From NCBI RefSeq assembly GCF_963583255.1, contig NC_084817.1:439001-503000 (forward strand): 64,000 nucleotides of DNA, given 5' to 3'. Positions within the stretch are counted from its first letter, which is position 1. The number at the start of each line of letters is the position of its first letter. Positions 24,389 to 34,706 of this stretch are shown here, one piece after another. Origin of the DNA: Pyrus communis. Taxonomy: Eukaryota; Streptophyta; Magnoliopsida; Rosales; Rosaceae. The notes below the pieces were generated by a model, which worked only from the letters and a program-made list of their open reading frames with translations, had not been told where the DNA came from and made no database searches. Position numbers and translations under genes: made by a program.

Positions 24389-26020
24389 TGCAGTGAAGGC
24401 AGGATCATCATTTCAATTGAATGGTAAGTAATCGCAATTATCTGGTGTTAATTGTAATGTTAAACGATGGTTTGTATATAATTATTTCTATGTTTTCTGT
24501 TTCGTGCATTTGTTTATACATTCTATGTAATAATTGACACTCTGCAGTAATCCATTATATATCTCAATGTTTAATAACACAGATACTGCCCTTTTGTATC
24601 GATCTCTCTAGTAACTTGGTGTGCAAGGGAGGTGACTTACGGTGTTGGATGGTTTAGGTGATAGGGTGATGAGATTGGTTAACGTTGGCCGAGTGGTGTT
24701 TAGATGATTTAAACAAAATGTGTCATCAGAGAAACTCTCATACGTCGGCGGATGTGTATCTTTGTGTCGCACTAACGCTAAGAGCGTTGTGTGCAGGGTG
24801 GATATGATCCGGTTACACGGCAGATTCCCCTCGTCTCAGGTGGACTGATGTACAATTTGTCAATGACAGATGAAACATTGTGGTGGTGATTAGTTTTCGT
24901 TTTGTAGAAACAGGGATTCTCAAATTTTGCTGAAATTATTTGGCAATTGGCCTATGAATTAATGGTGATTTTTTGGACATTACCTGTCTACTTCACGTGG
25001 CTAGGCCGGACGATAGGTTAGTCTTGTCCTTTAGCTATTGCAAGTGGCCTTTCGGGGCCGGTCTTTTTAGTAACGAAGACAAAACCTTTTTGTTTAGAGT
25101 AAATTGTAGTAATAGTTCTTCAATTTTAATCAAATTAGAGCAATGGTCCATCAACTAAAAATTCATTACCATTGATCCTTCAACTCATTAAAGTGTTTAG
25201 CTATGGTCATTTTCGTCAACTTCGTCAGAATTTTGTCAAAATGAGTTATGTTGGAATAACCATTGCTACAATTGGAGTTCCTCAACTCATCAAAACGTGT
25301 AGCTATGGTCAGTGTCGTCAACTTCGTCATAATTTTGTCAAAATGAGTTATGTTGGAAGAACCATTACTACAATTAGGTTATAGTTGATGGATCATTGTT
25401 CCAATTGGGTTAAAGTTGAAGGATCATTGCTCTGATTGGGTTAAAATTGAGGGACAACTTCTCTAATTGGATTAAAGTTGATGGACTAATGGTAATATAT
25501 TTTTAGTTAAGGGACTATAGTTCTACGTTTTGATGAGTTGAGGAACCAATGGTAATGAATTTTTAGTTGAGGGACCATTACTCCAATTGAGTTAAAATTA
25601 AGAGATCATTGATATATAGGGAGAGGGTACGATTTCGATTCTGTTTGACAGAAAAACTTACAAGTTCGTTTGGTTTCGTTGAATCGTTTCCTGGATACAT
25701 ACCTGGATTTGGAAGGGCTTGGAACAAAATTGTAGTAAAAACATTTCTAACAAAAACGCATCGGTGCACAAGTGTTTCTTACAACTGAGAAACTATGCCT
25801 ACGTATCAAATTTTGGACTGAGATTCATGCTGCGTATGGCCAAACCGGAGAGCCTAATGCCATTTCTGATGTGTTTGTAAACGACCCAGACATTCTTTAC
25901 CGAGGAACCAAGTACGAAACAGAAATTAAACCGATTTTTTCGGACTTGAAATTTTCGTGCAATTTGAAGTTACTAGGAACAACCTAAAACAAACTGATAT
26001 CCTCGAACTTAGGTGCAGCC
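24389..26020. other. Spacer holding a large foldback repeat
   Basis: It begins with the 3' flank of the F-box gene. The main content is the inverted repeat at 25101-25616. No gene recognised at 24.6-25.0 or 25.65-26.0 kb. Confidence 0.45.
25101..25616. repeat. Long imperfect inverted repeat (foldback element)
   Basis: The left arm contains CAATGGTCCATCAACTAAAA and ATTCATTACCATTGATCC. The right arm carries their complements (GGTAATGAATTTTTAGTTGA, GGGACCATTACTCC). Within the left half, a block around GTTTAGCTATGGTCATTTTC is repeated as GTGTAGCTATGGTCAGTGTC about 110 bp later. A smaller relative lies at about 42500-42815. The class is uncertain; it looks like a MULE-type MITE. Confidence 0.6.
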
Positions 26021-26023
26021 TAG

Positions 26024-26996
26024 CTAGGCAATACAACGCATGGAGTACATGGAAACAGCAGGCCAATCCAGCGTAGACGATGTCGTAGAAGACGCAAAAC
26101 AGGAAGCTTCGTAGACTCTGGGGTGATCACTCTCTAATCCATAGTCCATGATCGGAGGGTACTCCAGCTCCTCATCGTAATCGTACACCAACTCCGGAAC
26201 CTCCACCTCATTCCTCCGCACCTGGTTCCACAGAAACTCCAGCCTTTGCACATATTTTAGCTTCTTGTACAACCTGCAGGTCCACCAATAAAACCACAAG
26301 CCACGCTTCACCATTACCATTCACTAACGTGCGCCATGGGTCAACGTTTGATAAAACTGTTAGTTAATATTTGATCGTGTTAATTACCATCTTAATTAAA
26401 TATGCATCGATGTTTGTTAATTAGTGTTACTTAATGTACCTTCCGGTGAAAGGGAGACGACCAAAGGTGGCGAGGAAGAGCTTGGCCTGCAATCCCGGGT
26501 GGAGAAAGTAAACAGCTTGGAGGCGATCCTTGATGGCAATCGTAATTGCCTCGTAGATGGATTGGAGGGTTGAAATTCCGGTTGTCACCGCGATTCACAT
26601 CTGTGTGCACGTACACCACCGAGAAGAAAGCCTTTTCCCCTAACTTTGGGAATATTTTCTCCTCCAAGTACTTGTTCACAGCCTCGTTGGTCACACTTCG
26701 AGCTGATCGTGAACATTTAACATAACAAAAATAAATTCAGCGTAACAAATTAATAACGTCTTAATTAAGCAACAAATATTTTATCTTGAGTTTGGTAGCG
26801 TCGAACTTGTAATTAAGGAGTGCGCTAAAATAAAAAGACATTGGATTCTATCAAATAATTACCTGGAAAGAACTTTCCAACGATGCGAAGAACGTTTCGA
26901 CCATGTTTGTCCCGGCCTTGGATGTTAGACACTTGAAGTTTCTCAAGGAGGTGTTGCTGGTCCGACAGAGTGTTGGTATGGAAGGAGAAGAAAAAT
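26024..26996 (-). pseudogene. SEC14/CRAL-TRIO-type small protein gene, apparently damaged
   Basis: Related to the short plant CRAL-TRIO proteins of about 200 residues (AT4G35750-like), thought to bind lipids. Exon 1 (about 26996-26863) reads LLEKLQVSNIQGRDKHGRNV, LRIVGKFFP; exon 2 (26702-26440) RSVTNEAVNKYLEEKIFPKL; exon 3 (26273-26024) ends SMYSMRCIA. Introns are GT-AG and phases agree. Two problems are visible. First, no ATG lies in the conserved frame upstream of exon 1: a TAA bounds it, and the nearby ATG is out of frame. Second, in exon 2 the frame shifts between HTDVNRGDN and GISTLQSIYEAI, where relatives have NFPGIS, suggesting loss of a few bases. After the shift the frame is clean (LQAVYFLHPGLQAKLF). 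It is a recent pseudogene, or intact if the assembly is wrong at one base. Confidence 0.7.
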
Positions 26997-26999
26997 AAT

Positions 27000-28670
27000 T
27001 CATTTTTTATAAATTTTTAACTTTCTCGATTTAGTTGTATTTATTAATTATATAGTGGAATTTGCGAAAATTAAGCAGAATATGTTCTGGAAACGGAAAT
27101 CCGAAAGTGTGAAAAGGTAAGAGGGGATGGATAGGGTTGCTTTTGCTTTTAAGTTTTGAGAGGGATAACGATGATAAAGCGTTGCTGCAAAGTGCAAAGC
27201 AGCGTTTCTGTTTCTCTTGATTATATAGCGAGGCGAGGCGCCCGATTTCTGGATTAGAGTATGCAAAATGAGAGAGAATTTTTGCACGAGAACATGATTT
27301 GGTACACAAAATGTATTATAATTGGTTAGAATCTTGATAAAAAAAAATTAATAAAAAAAATGCAACCAATTATAATATGACACTTGATGTACGGACCGTG
27401 TTTTAGGCACGTTGAAAAATTTCTCGTATAATCTTTTTGTTATTATAAAGGACCAATTAGTTACTTCGTCATGACAGTACATATTTCGGAAGTCGAGACG
27501 ATACACAGAGGTATTTCAACATTCTCATATCTACTATCATGTGATTTCCCAACGGAAAAAATTGAATCAAATGCCGGATAATGGAGCCCAAACAAATGAG
27601 TGTGATGGACGATGATGAGCGAGGGCATTGAGGAGGGTATATTCTTTATAATCTTCCGAATGGTCTACCTCGGTGCAGGTAGTTTGCCAAGTTTGCAAAG
27701 TGCCTGTGGATTCAATGGATTGTTGATAATTGTTTGATATAATTAAGGCAATATTTTCATGATTATTAGTAGCAGCAAAAATGTGGTTGGCATTGTGACA
27801 TAGAAACATCTACCTGTAAATGGTCTACGTCCATGGTAATATTTAAGATATGGTAAGAACAAATTACAATTTAATTACCTTATGTACTTATCCACGCAAA
27901 AATATTGATATTCGTGAAATTTACACATCCAAAGTAAATTAACATTCAATCTTGCAATAGAATTAAGGAAACAGATCCCTAAATAAGGGTTGTTAACCCA
28001 ACTAGATCATACTATTCAAATCGATATTAGTTAATATATATGTTCATATAAAATAAGTGTGTATGGTTGAGATAACGAAATAAATAAAACGGACTATATT
28101 GTTTTGATAATATATGGTTGATATATATATATGTTCATATAAAATAAATAAACGATATTAGTTGATATATATATGGTTGAGATAATGAATGAGACCCACT
28201 AGGACCACTACTACCACCCGTCCAATCTCGATGGAAACTTTGCAAACCCTTTGTTCTTCGTAATTCACCAAACTACGTACATAGGCCAAATGACCGATTA
28301 ACTAATGCTACTTTTATCGAATATAATTAAGTTAAAACCGTGGTATAATCATTGATCAACATGTTATAATTTAATATGCAAAATGCTAAGGAGATTCTCG
28401 AAAATGAGATATAATGTTAACACAAGAATTAACGTTGAACTATGAGGTGGCAGAAAATTAGTTCCACTTTGAAAAAATCCCCTAATCATTTTTCATCTAA
28501 TATAACAAGATGTAGCATGCATAGTTTGAAAGGTCCACCGTAACTTCTTCACAATGTGGCCGGCACCCGACCTCACCTTAAACAAAACAAAAGAAAGGGG
28601 TGTTCCGATAATCGAACAATGAATAATTGCTTCAAGAGGTTGAAGAAGTTGAAAACATAAGAAGGAGGAT
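27000..28670. other. Spacer, no supported gene
   Basis: AT-rich. It would include the promoter of the CRAL-TRIO-like gene. A minus-strand frame at 27809-27567 has no recognised similarity. TATATATATG/GTTCATATAAAATAA motifs repeat at about 28035-28165. Confidence 0.4.
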
Positions 28671-28675
28671 AGATA

Positions 28676-28747
28676 GGGGCATTCCGAGAATCGAACTCGG
28701 GACCTCTGGCACCCAAAACGAGAATCATACCACTAGACCAAATGCCC
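28676..28747 (-). tRNA. tRNA-Pro, anticodon TGG
   Basis: The minus strand folds as a 72-nt cloverleaf: acceptor GGGCATT/AATGCCC with discriminator C, a GTCTAGTGGTATGAT D arm, anticodon TGG (plus-strand CCA at 28713-28715), and T arm CCGAG-TTCGATT-CTCGG. Box A and box B sequences are intact. The anticodon stem reads CTCGT/GCCAG, with a C-C mismatch and a T-G wobble where the usual plant gene has CTCGC/GCGAG. No intron; CCA is not encoded, as is normal for nuclear tRNAs. It may be functional or beginning to decay. Confidence 0.88.
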
Positions 28748-28749
28748 AC

Positions 28750-29020
28750 GTGGATACTTTTTGAGCTTTTGAAATTTAATATTCAGGTATAACTTGGGGG
28801 AACAAAACACAACATGCTGTGTTAATGAGTGAGAAGTTGGAGCTGCTTCCCAAAATGTTTTGAGGCCTTTCAAGTCCTGGATATTAGGCAAGCCCTGGAT
28901 TACAATGGAATAGCACTAATCTGGGAAAATTAAACCCTACTTTATGTTTTGGGCCATCCATGTCGGCTCAGTTTTAAGCCCATAAAAGGCAGAGAAAGAT
29001 AACATTACACCCATCCCCTA
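28750..29020. other. Short spacer after the tRNA gene
   Basis: No feature recognised. There is no strong T-run immediately 3' of the tRNA on the minus strand. Confidence 0.35.
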
Positions 29021-29029
29021 ACATAATTT

Positions 29030-30171
29030 AGGGATGATAAAAAATACTGGAAATTTCAAACCATACCAAAACCGAACTGAAAAAAATCCAACCTCAAAAT
29101 CTCGAAAATTTTAGTTCTGAAACCGAACCGATCCCGAATTATTCGGTATGGGATTCGGTCTCACATCTTAACATCATTTGGTATTTATGTCCCGAACCGA
29201 ACTTTAATAAATATATTTTATATATGTATATATGTTGGAACATCTGTAATAGCCTTATTATTTCTACTAATTAATGAAACCCTCTTTGTCAACTAAAAGA
29301 GGGAGAAAAGACAACTTAGTCTTCTATCATACAAAAAAAATGATGGGCAATAATGTAATTTCACAGGTCCAAATTTTACTCTTTTTTTTATTTATTGAAA
29401 CATCACCTACATGTGATGTTAAAATATCTCTATTATGTAAAATAAATAAAAATAATAATAAAAACCAAAACCTCCCACTCCCCTCTCGTTATGTTTCTCT
29501 CTCTCTCTCTCTCTCTCCCTCTCTCATTCTCATTTTCTAAAAAAATGTGTAGGCAAATGCTAGTATATTATTAAAATAAGTAAAGTGTAATGGGCCTATT
29601 ATATTATTAAAGACACATCCCTACTCACTCTCTCACATCTCTGCCTTCACCGAGAGTTTCAGACTCTCTGTCTTTCCTCTTGAATTTGAAGCTCGAAAGC
29701 CACCCACCCACCCATCCTCTCACAATTTAACTTCGACCAACTCTCTCCACTTTGGGCATCACCACACCTCGTTGCTTCATCCCCACCTCCAATTCTCTCC
29801 AACGATTCTATGTGTGTTGGGGGTTTCAAATTGAGGCTTAGGGTTTCAAATTGGGGGCTTGGGTCAGGAGGAAGACGCGTGTTTGACTATCTCTTCACTC
29901 TGTCTCTCTCAACCTTCAATCTTCATTGATTCACTCATTGACTCTTTTTTATTTGGGGTTTTAATGCAGGTTTGGATGATTTTCAATTTCAATCTGTATG
30001 ATTTGGATTTTGATGTAGGTTCGGTTTCTAGAAATTCCGAAATATTGAAAAATATTTTGGGAATACCGAAATTTTAGTTTGGGATTGGTCGTCAGATCCC
30101 CGTCCCAAAAATAATCAATTTGGGACTTGATATACTATTTTTGGTTCGGTATCCCATATCAAACCAACCCT
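29030..30171. mobile_element. hAT-like element with unrelated interior, 1.14 kb
   Basis: It starts AGGGATGATAAAAAATAC and ends CAAACCAACCCT, flanked by identical ACATAATTT (29021-29029 and 30172-30180; 8 or 9 bp depending on how the end is set). Both ends carry GAACCGA/TTCGGTA/CCCGAA motifs of this MITE family. The middle (about 29250-29990) has no such motifs, is richer in CT tracts and includes a 30-bp CT microsatellite near 29490-29525, so it may be captured DNA. No transposase. Confidence 0.7.
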
Positions 30172-30309
30172 ACATAATTTCTAGTTTTCTACTTTACCTT
30201 TAGTATAGATATTTTGATACAATAAATTAGTTATAATAAATTGGTATTAAACTTGTTGTTCATGGAAATCGAATCTAAGATTTTCATTTCAAGTGAATAA
30301 GACTAATAC

Positions 30310-30948
30310 TGTAAGATCCCACATCGCCTAGGAGAGTGATCCTTATAGGTACATTCTCATCCCTACCTAGTACGAAGCATTTTGGAAGCTCACTAGGCTC
30401 AGGTTCTATCGGAACTCCGAAGTTAAGCGAGTAGCGCGTGAGAGCAATCCCATGATGGGTGACCCACTGGGAAGTTCTCGTGTGAGTTCCCATAAACAGA
30501 ACCGTGAGGGTGTGGTTGGGGCCCAAAACGGATAATATCGTACTACAGTGGAGTCAAGCCTGGGATGTGGTGGTGCTCGGACCAGGATGTGACAATTTGG
30601 TATCAGAGCCTAACTCTGGTCATGGTGTGCCGACGAGGACATCGGGCCCCTAAGGGGGTGGATTGTAAGATCCCACATCGTGCATGGGAGTGATCCTTAT
30701 ATGTATATTCTCATCCCTACCTAGCACGAGGCCTTTTGGGAGCTCACTAGCTTTGGGTTCCGTTGGAACTCTGAAGTTAAGCGAGTAGCGCGCAAAAGCA
30801 ATCCCATGATGGATGACCCACTGAGAAGTTCTCGTGTGAGTTCCCATAAACAAAACCATGAGAGCGAAGTTGGGACCCAAAACGGACAATATCGTGCTAC
30901 GGCGGAATCGAACCCGAGATATGATGGTGATCAGGCCAGGATGTGACA
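30310..30948 (+). mobile_element. Cassandra TRIM retrotransposon, complete
   Basis: Two 285-bp direct repeats (30310-30594 and 30664-30948) begin TGTAAGATCCCACATCG and end AGGATGTGACA. Each LTR contains a 5S-rRNA-like block (GGAACTCCGAAGTTAAGCGA, TGGGTGACCCACTGGGAAG), the hallmark of Cassandra. The primer-binding site TGGTATCAGAGC (30598-30609) matches the 3' end of initiator tRNA-Met. A purine tract AAGGGGGTGGA precedes the second LTR. Target duplication AATAC is perfect (30305-30309 and 30949-30953). The internal region is only 69 bp and codes for nothing, so movement depends on enzymes from other elements. Confidence 0.95.
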
Positions 30949-30953
30949 AATAC

Positions 30954-31358
30954 TAAGTAACAAAAATTTGTATTTACTTCATCCCTATGATTTTTAAAGA
31001 CCATAATTTCATACTGCATCCTACTACAGGGGACTCTTCTACTAATTTTTTTTTGTAACTATAAATCGCTATCTAATACGTATGTAAAACTAACTCATTG
31101 AAATCGAAAAAATAACAATTATGAGTAGGCGTAAAATTATAGTTTGTTTGTAAGAAACTTTAATAGACATCATTATAGTTGTATACCATTATATGACTTC
31201 ATATTCTTAATTGTAAATTATTACAAGGAAACTATCTGACTCGGTATCTTAACTGCAAATAATAGTCTGAAACATTGATATCATCACACTCCAAATTCGA
31301 TCTAAACATAGTTGACTTACTGCAAGAGGTCAACTACTATTCTAAATATAGTAAGATA
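30954..31358. other. Short spacer between two transposons
   Basis: AT-rich, no gene or RNA recognised. Confidence 0.4.
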
Positions 31359-31366
31359 GTGAATTA

Positions 31367-32072
31367 GGGGTGGGCATAAAAACCGTCAAACTGGAAAACC
31401 GAATCAAATTGTGACAAAAAAAATCGTAAAAAATCGCGTTGATAAAAAAAGTCAAAATCGGAACAAAAACCGAACCGAACTGTTTCAAACGGTTCCGGTT
31501 CTGGTTTGATATTAAGAACCAGAGGAACTCGACTGAACCATTTTTAATATAAATTATTATTATATTATTATTTTTACATAAATAAGACATTTTTCCAAGA
31601 AGACTATGTGCATAAGCCCAATATTTTTCTTCACTTCTCTCCCCCTCTTTTGTTATTCTATCACTTTTCTCCTCCTGCATTATTTTTCTCCATTATTTTC
31701 CAATATATTATGCATTATGTACATTTTAGTTTTAATTTAAGATCTACACTTTGGTCTTGATATGAGCTTTTTTTATCTTTTGATTTATATTTATATGCAC
31801 ACTTTCTATCTTCCGATCACAAATCTTATAGATCTAGTAGTGGAAATTCAAATTTACTTGAATTTGTGGTTGAAATATGTGTTTGGTATTAGAAGTAGAA
31901 AATTAGAAAAAAACATATATATAATTTTGGTTAGAACTGTAAACCGGCATGAATCGAACTGTACGATTTTAGTAATAAATTTAAGCGGAACCGCACTAAA
32001 CCAAACCGTTGAAATTTTTCCGTTCCAGTTCCATTTTAAGGATGAAATCGAATCGAACCAGACCATGCCCAC
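31367..32072. mobile_element. hAT-like MITE (GGGGTGGGCAT terminus)
   Basis: It starts GGGGTGGGCATAAAAACCG and ends GGTCTGGTTCGATTCG (other strand) with GTGGGCATGG at the extreme end. Flanks GTGAATTA (31359-31366) and GTGAACTA (32073-32080) match at 7 of 8. Sub-terminal AACCGAA/GGTTCGG motifs are typical of the family. No transposase; the open frames inside are accidental. Confidence 0.7.
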
Positions 32073-32080
32073 GTGAACTA

Positions 32081-33740
32081 TTGTTCATTAGGAGCGCTTG
32101 AGTTGTCTCCGTTGAGGTCAACTTTGGTAAGGCAATATTTACGATAGCTCTAGTTATACTCCTACAGGATTATTAAATGGCATGCAAAATCTTATGATAA
32201 TTGATAAATGGTTGAGGGATAAAAATGAGACGGGCCATAAATGATGAAAAGGATTTTCGTGCACAACAATCTTAAACCACCCGGCAGCTAGCTGCACTGA
32301 TGGAGAGAAATCACCGCTCGAGATTCTTGTCGGATTCTCTAAGGATTCGGGAGATTTTTAATTCATATTTGTTTATTATATATCATACGGTTATAAATTA
32401 TTATAATTTTTTTTAATTTAAAATTAAATATAAACAATACATAACGAAAATTAACTGCACGCACAATACACAATAAATGAATATAATTAGATAATTTTCA
32501 AGATCATAAAGAGCATCCGGCAAAGATCTTTTTTCAGAAGTCACCAAAAATATACTATCTGGTATTTACCAAATCCGGGCCCCCAAATAGCGCAAGGACC
32601 GGAGTCAAATAGTCAAACTTAATCAACGATGCAGGTTGCGTGCATGGATAAGCTTCCGATGGGGTTGAATGCACTGGAAACAACCAGAGAAGTTGGTCAC
32701 CGGCAGTATCTACCAGCGGATGTACGCCAAGATTTTGTTTCAGTCAACAGTTTCATAGGCGCTGGAGCAACGGCCAAGGATCTGCTGTTTCTAAAACAGT
32801 GTCTCATTCCGTGTTTCCTATCTATTTATTTGACATGTGCCATGCACTTTGACGGAGATAAACTTCTGTTAAGTTATTATTATGCGTTTAGATGGAACAA
32901 AAATATCACCAAAATACATGAGGAGTATAAGATAGCCAAGCAACAGGCGCCGCCAGCTACCCACCTCAACCACCCCACCTCCCCGGCGACAACACCCTCG
33001 GCCTTGATTTGTGTTTCTCCTTCTAATGCTGACTCCGGTTCAATTGGATTTCAGTCGACAACTCCGATTCAATGTCCAATCTTCAAAGATATGTTTTTTC
33101 ATGGTACACGCATTAATGAGAATTATTGCAACTTTTGAGATGTTTGGGGTGTTCGGATGAAAGTTTACTGGATTTATTATTATTATTTTTCCTTGCAGAA
33201 TAATATAACCTAACAGAAGTTAACCACCGTTAAAACGGAAGACGCGTGTGAGATATATAGAGAAGAGACATGAAAGGAGACTGCATGTCAAACCTCCTCT
33301 CGGACTGTGCACAAAGACAAGAGAGGGAAGTGAGGTTTCTCGTTTCTCCTCTCTCTCTCCCGTCAGTCCTCAGTCCTCAGAGAGATATTACACAGAGAGC
33401 TAGCTAGATACGTACAGATGGATGTCAGTCTTCGAACAACTCAAACATTACACGAAGGGGAGAGAGACAGAGAGAGAGTAGTGAGAGCGCAATTAATTAA
33501 TTAGCTAAAGAGGAGGCTTCGAAATGACAGAAAAAATCAATTCGGCACAAGCGTTACATACATCTCACGCGTCCCAATTTCTTTCTTAAGCTTTGGTCAG
33601 AGTATTTAATGTATAGCTTAATTACGCGTTAAGCTTATCCCGGAAATCATCGCTTTCTTTGCTCTTTATACACTCTTTACTCTTTTACTTATAACTGTTA
33701 TATATCTCATTAGTAGTGTTTTCTTTCCTCTCACCCTTGT
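32081..33740. other. Spacer upstream of the ARID-HMG gene
   Basis: A 169-residue open frame at 32629-33138 (+) has no recognised similarity and a low-complexity Pro/Thr tail, and I do not call it a gene. CT-rich tracts at 33340-33400 and GAGA tracts at 33455-33490 may belong to the promoter or 5' UTR of the next gene. Confidence 0.4.
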
Positions 33741-33789
33741 TGGTGGCTTTCCGGCGAGGGTGTGGCGGAGAAGAAGAGAGGGGGAGGAG

Positions 33790-34647
33790 ATGTCGCCGGT
33801 AGTGAGGAGAGAGCAGGTTCTGCAGGGTGTGCATTATCCAGCACCACTTGCCACTCACGAGGAGGTTGTGAAGGACGCTGTTGTTTTTTGGGATACTCTC
33901 CGGCGCTTCCATTTCAAGATCAACACCACCAAGTTTATGTAACCCTACTCTTCTTCTCCTTCTCCTCTTATTTTTCTTTATTTTTTATGATCACAAAATT
34001 TAATTTATTCTGGGGGATTTGGGTACGACCAGAAAAGTCATGGGAACTTTAAAGGTCAGGAATTTTATTATCTATTTTTTCTTCAAGGGTTCCTGTGATT
34101 GGAGGGAAGGAGCTAGATTTGCACATGTTATATGTAGAGGTAACAAGGAGGGGTGGCTTTGACAAGGTTTGTCTATCAATTTATCTATATTTCTTCATTT
34201 AACTAAATTAAATTATTATTAACATTTTCATTTTTTAATTAAAGGATAAAAGAAAGATTAGAACATCATATGTATTAAATTATATATGCAGGTAGTTGCA
34301 GAGAAGAAATGGAGGGAAGTGGGAGGTGTTTTCATGTTCTCCCCAACAACAACTAGCGCTTCGTTTGTGTTGAGGAAACACTACTCAACCCTTCTTTACC
34401 ATTACGAACAGGTTCACTTTTTTAGGACACAGGGTCCTTTATCTACTCCCACGCCCACACCCTCACCCTCACCCTCACCCTCAGGTATTCATTTAATTCT
34501 TACTGCTCCAATTTCTTACCATCTTTTTTCTTGTTTTTTTTTAAGGAGTTTTAACGGAAAAATCTACGGAACTGTTCATTTTAATTCTGGCACTATTCAT
34601 TTTATTCTTTCCTTATCTTTAAAACTCTCAAGCTTTTTTCCTTTTTT

Positions 34648-34706
<59 letters not shown>

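Noticed and set aside
27567..27809. 80-residue minus-strand open frame
   Set aside because: No similarity recognised and no neighbouring exon signals.
30400..30480. 5S rRNA gene
   Set aside because: The 5S-like block lies inside both Cassandra LTRs and diverges from true 5S; it is transposon sequence.
32629..33138. 169-residue plus-strand open frame
   Set aside because: No recognisable domain, low-complexity tail, and no splice or promoter support; probably accidental.
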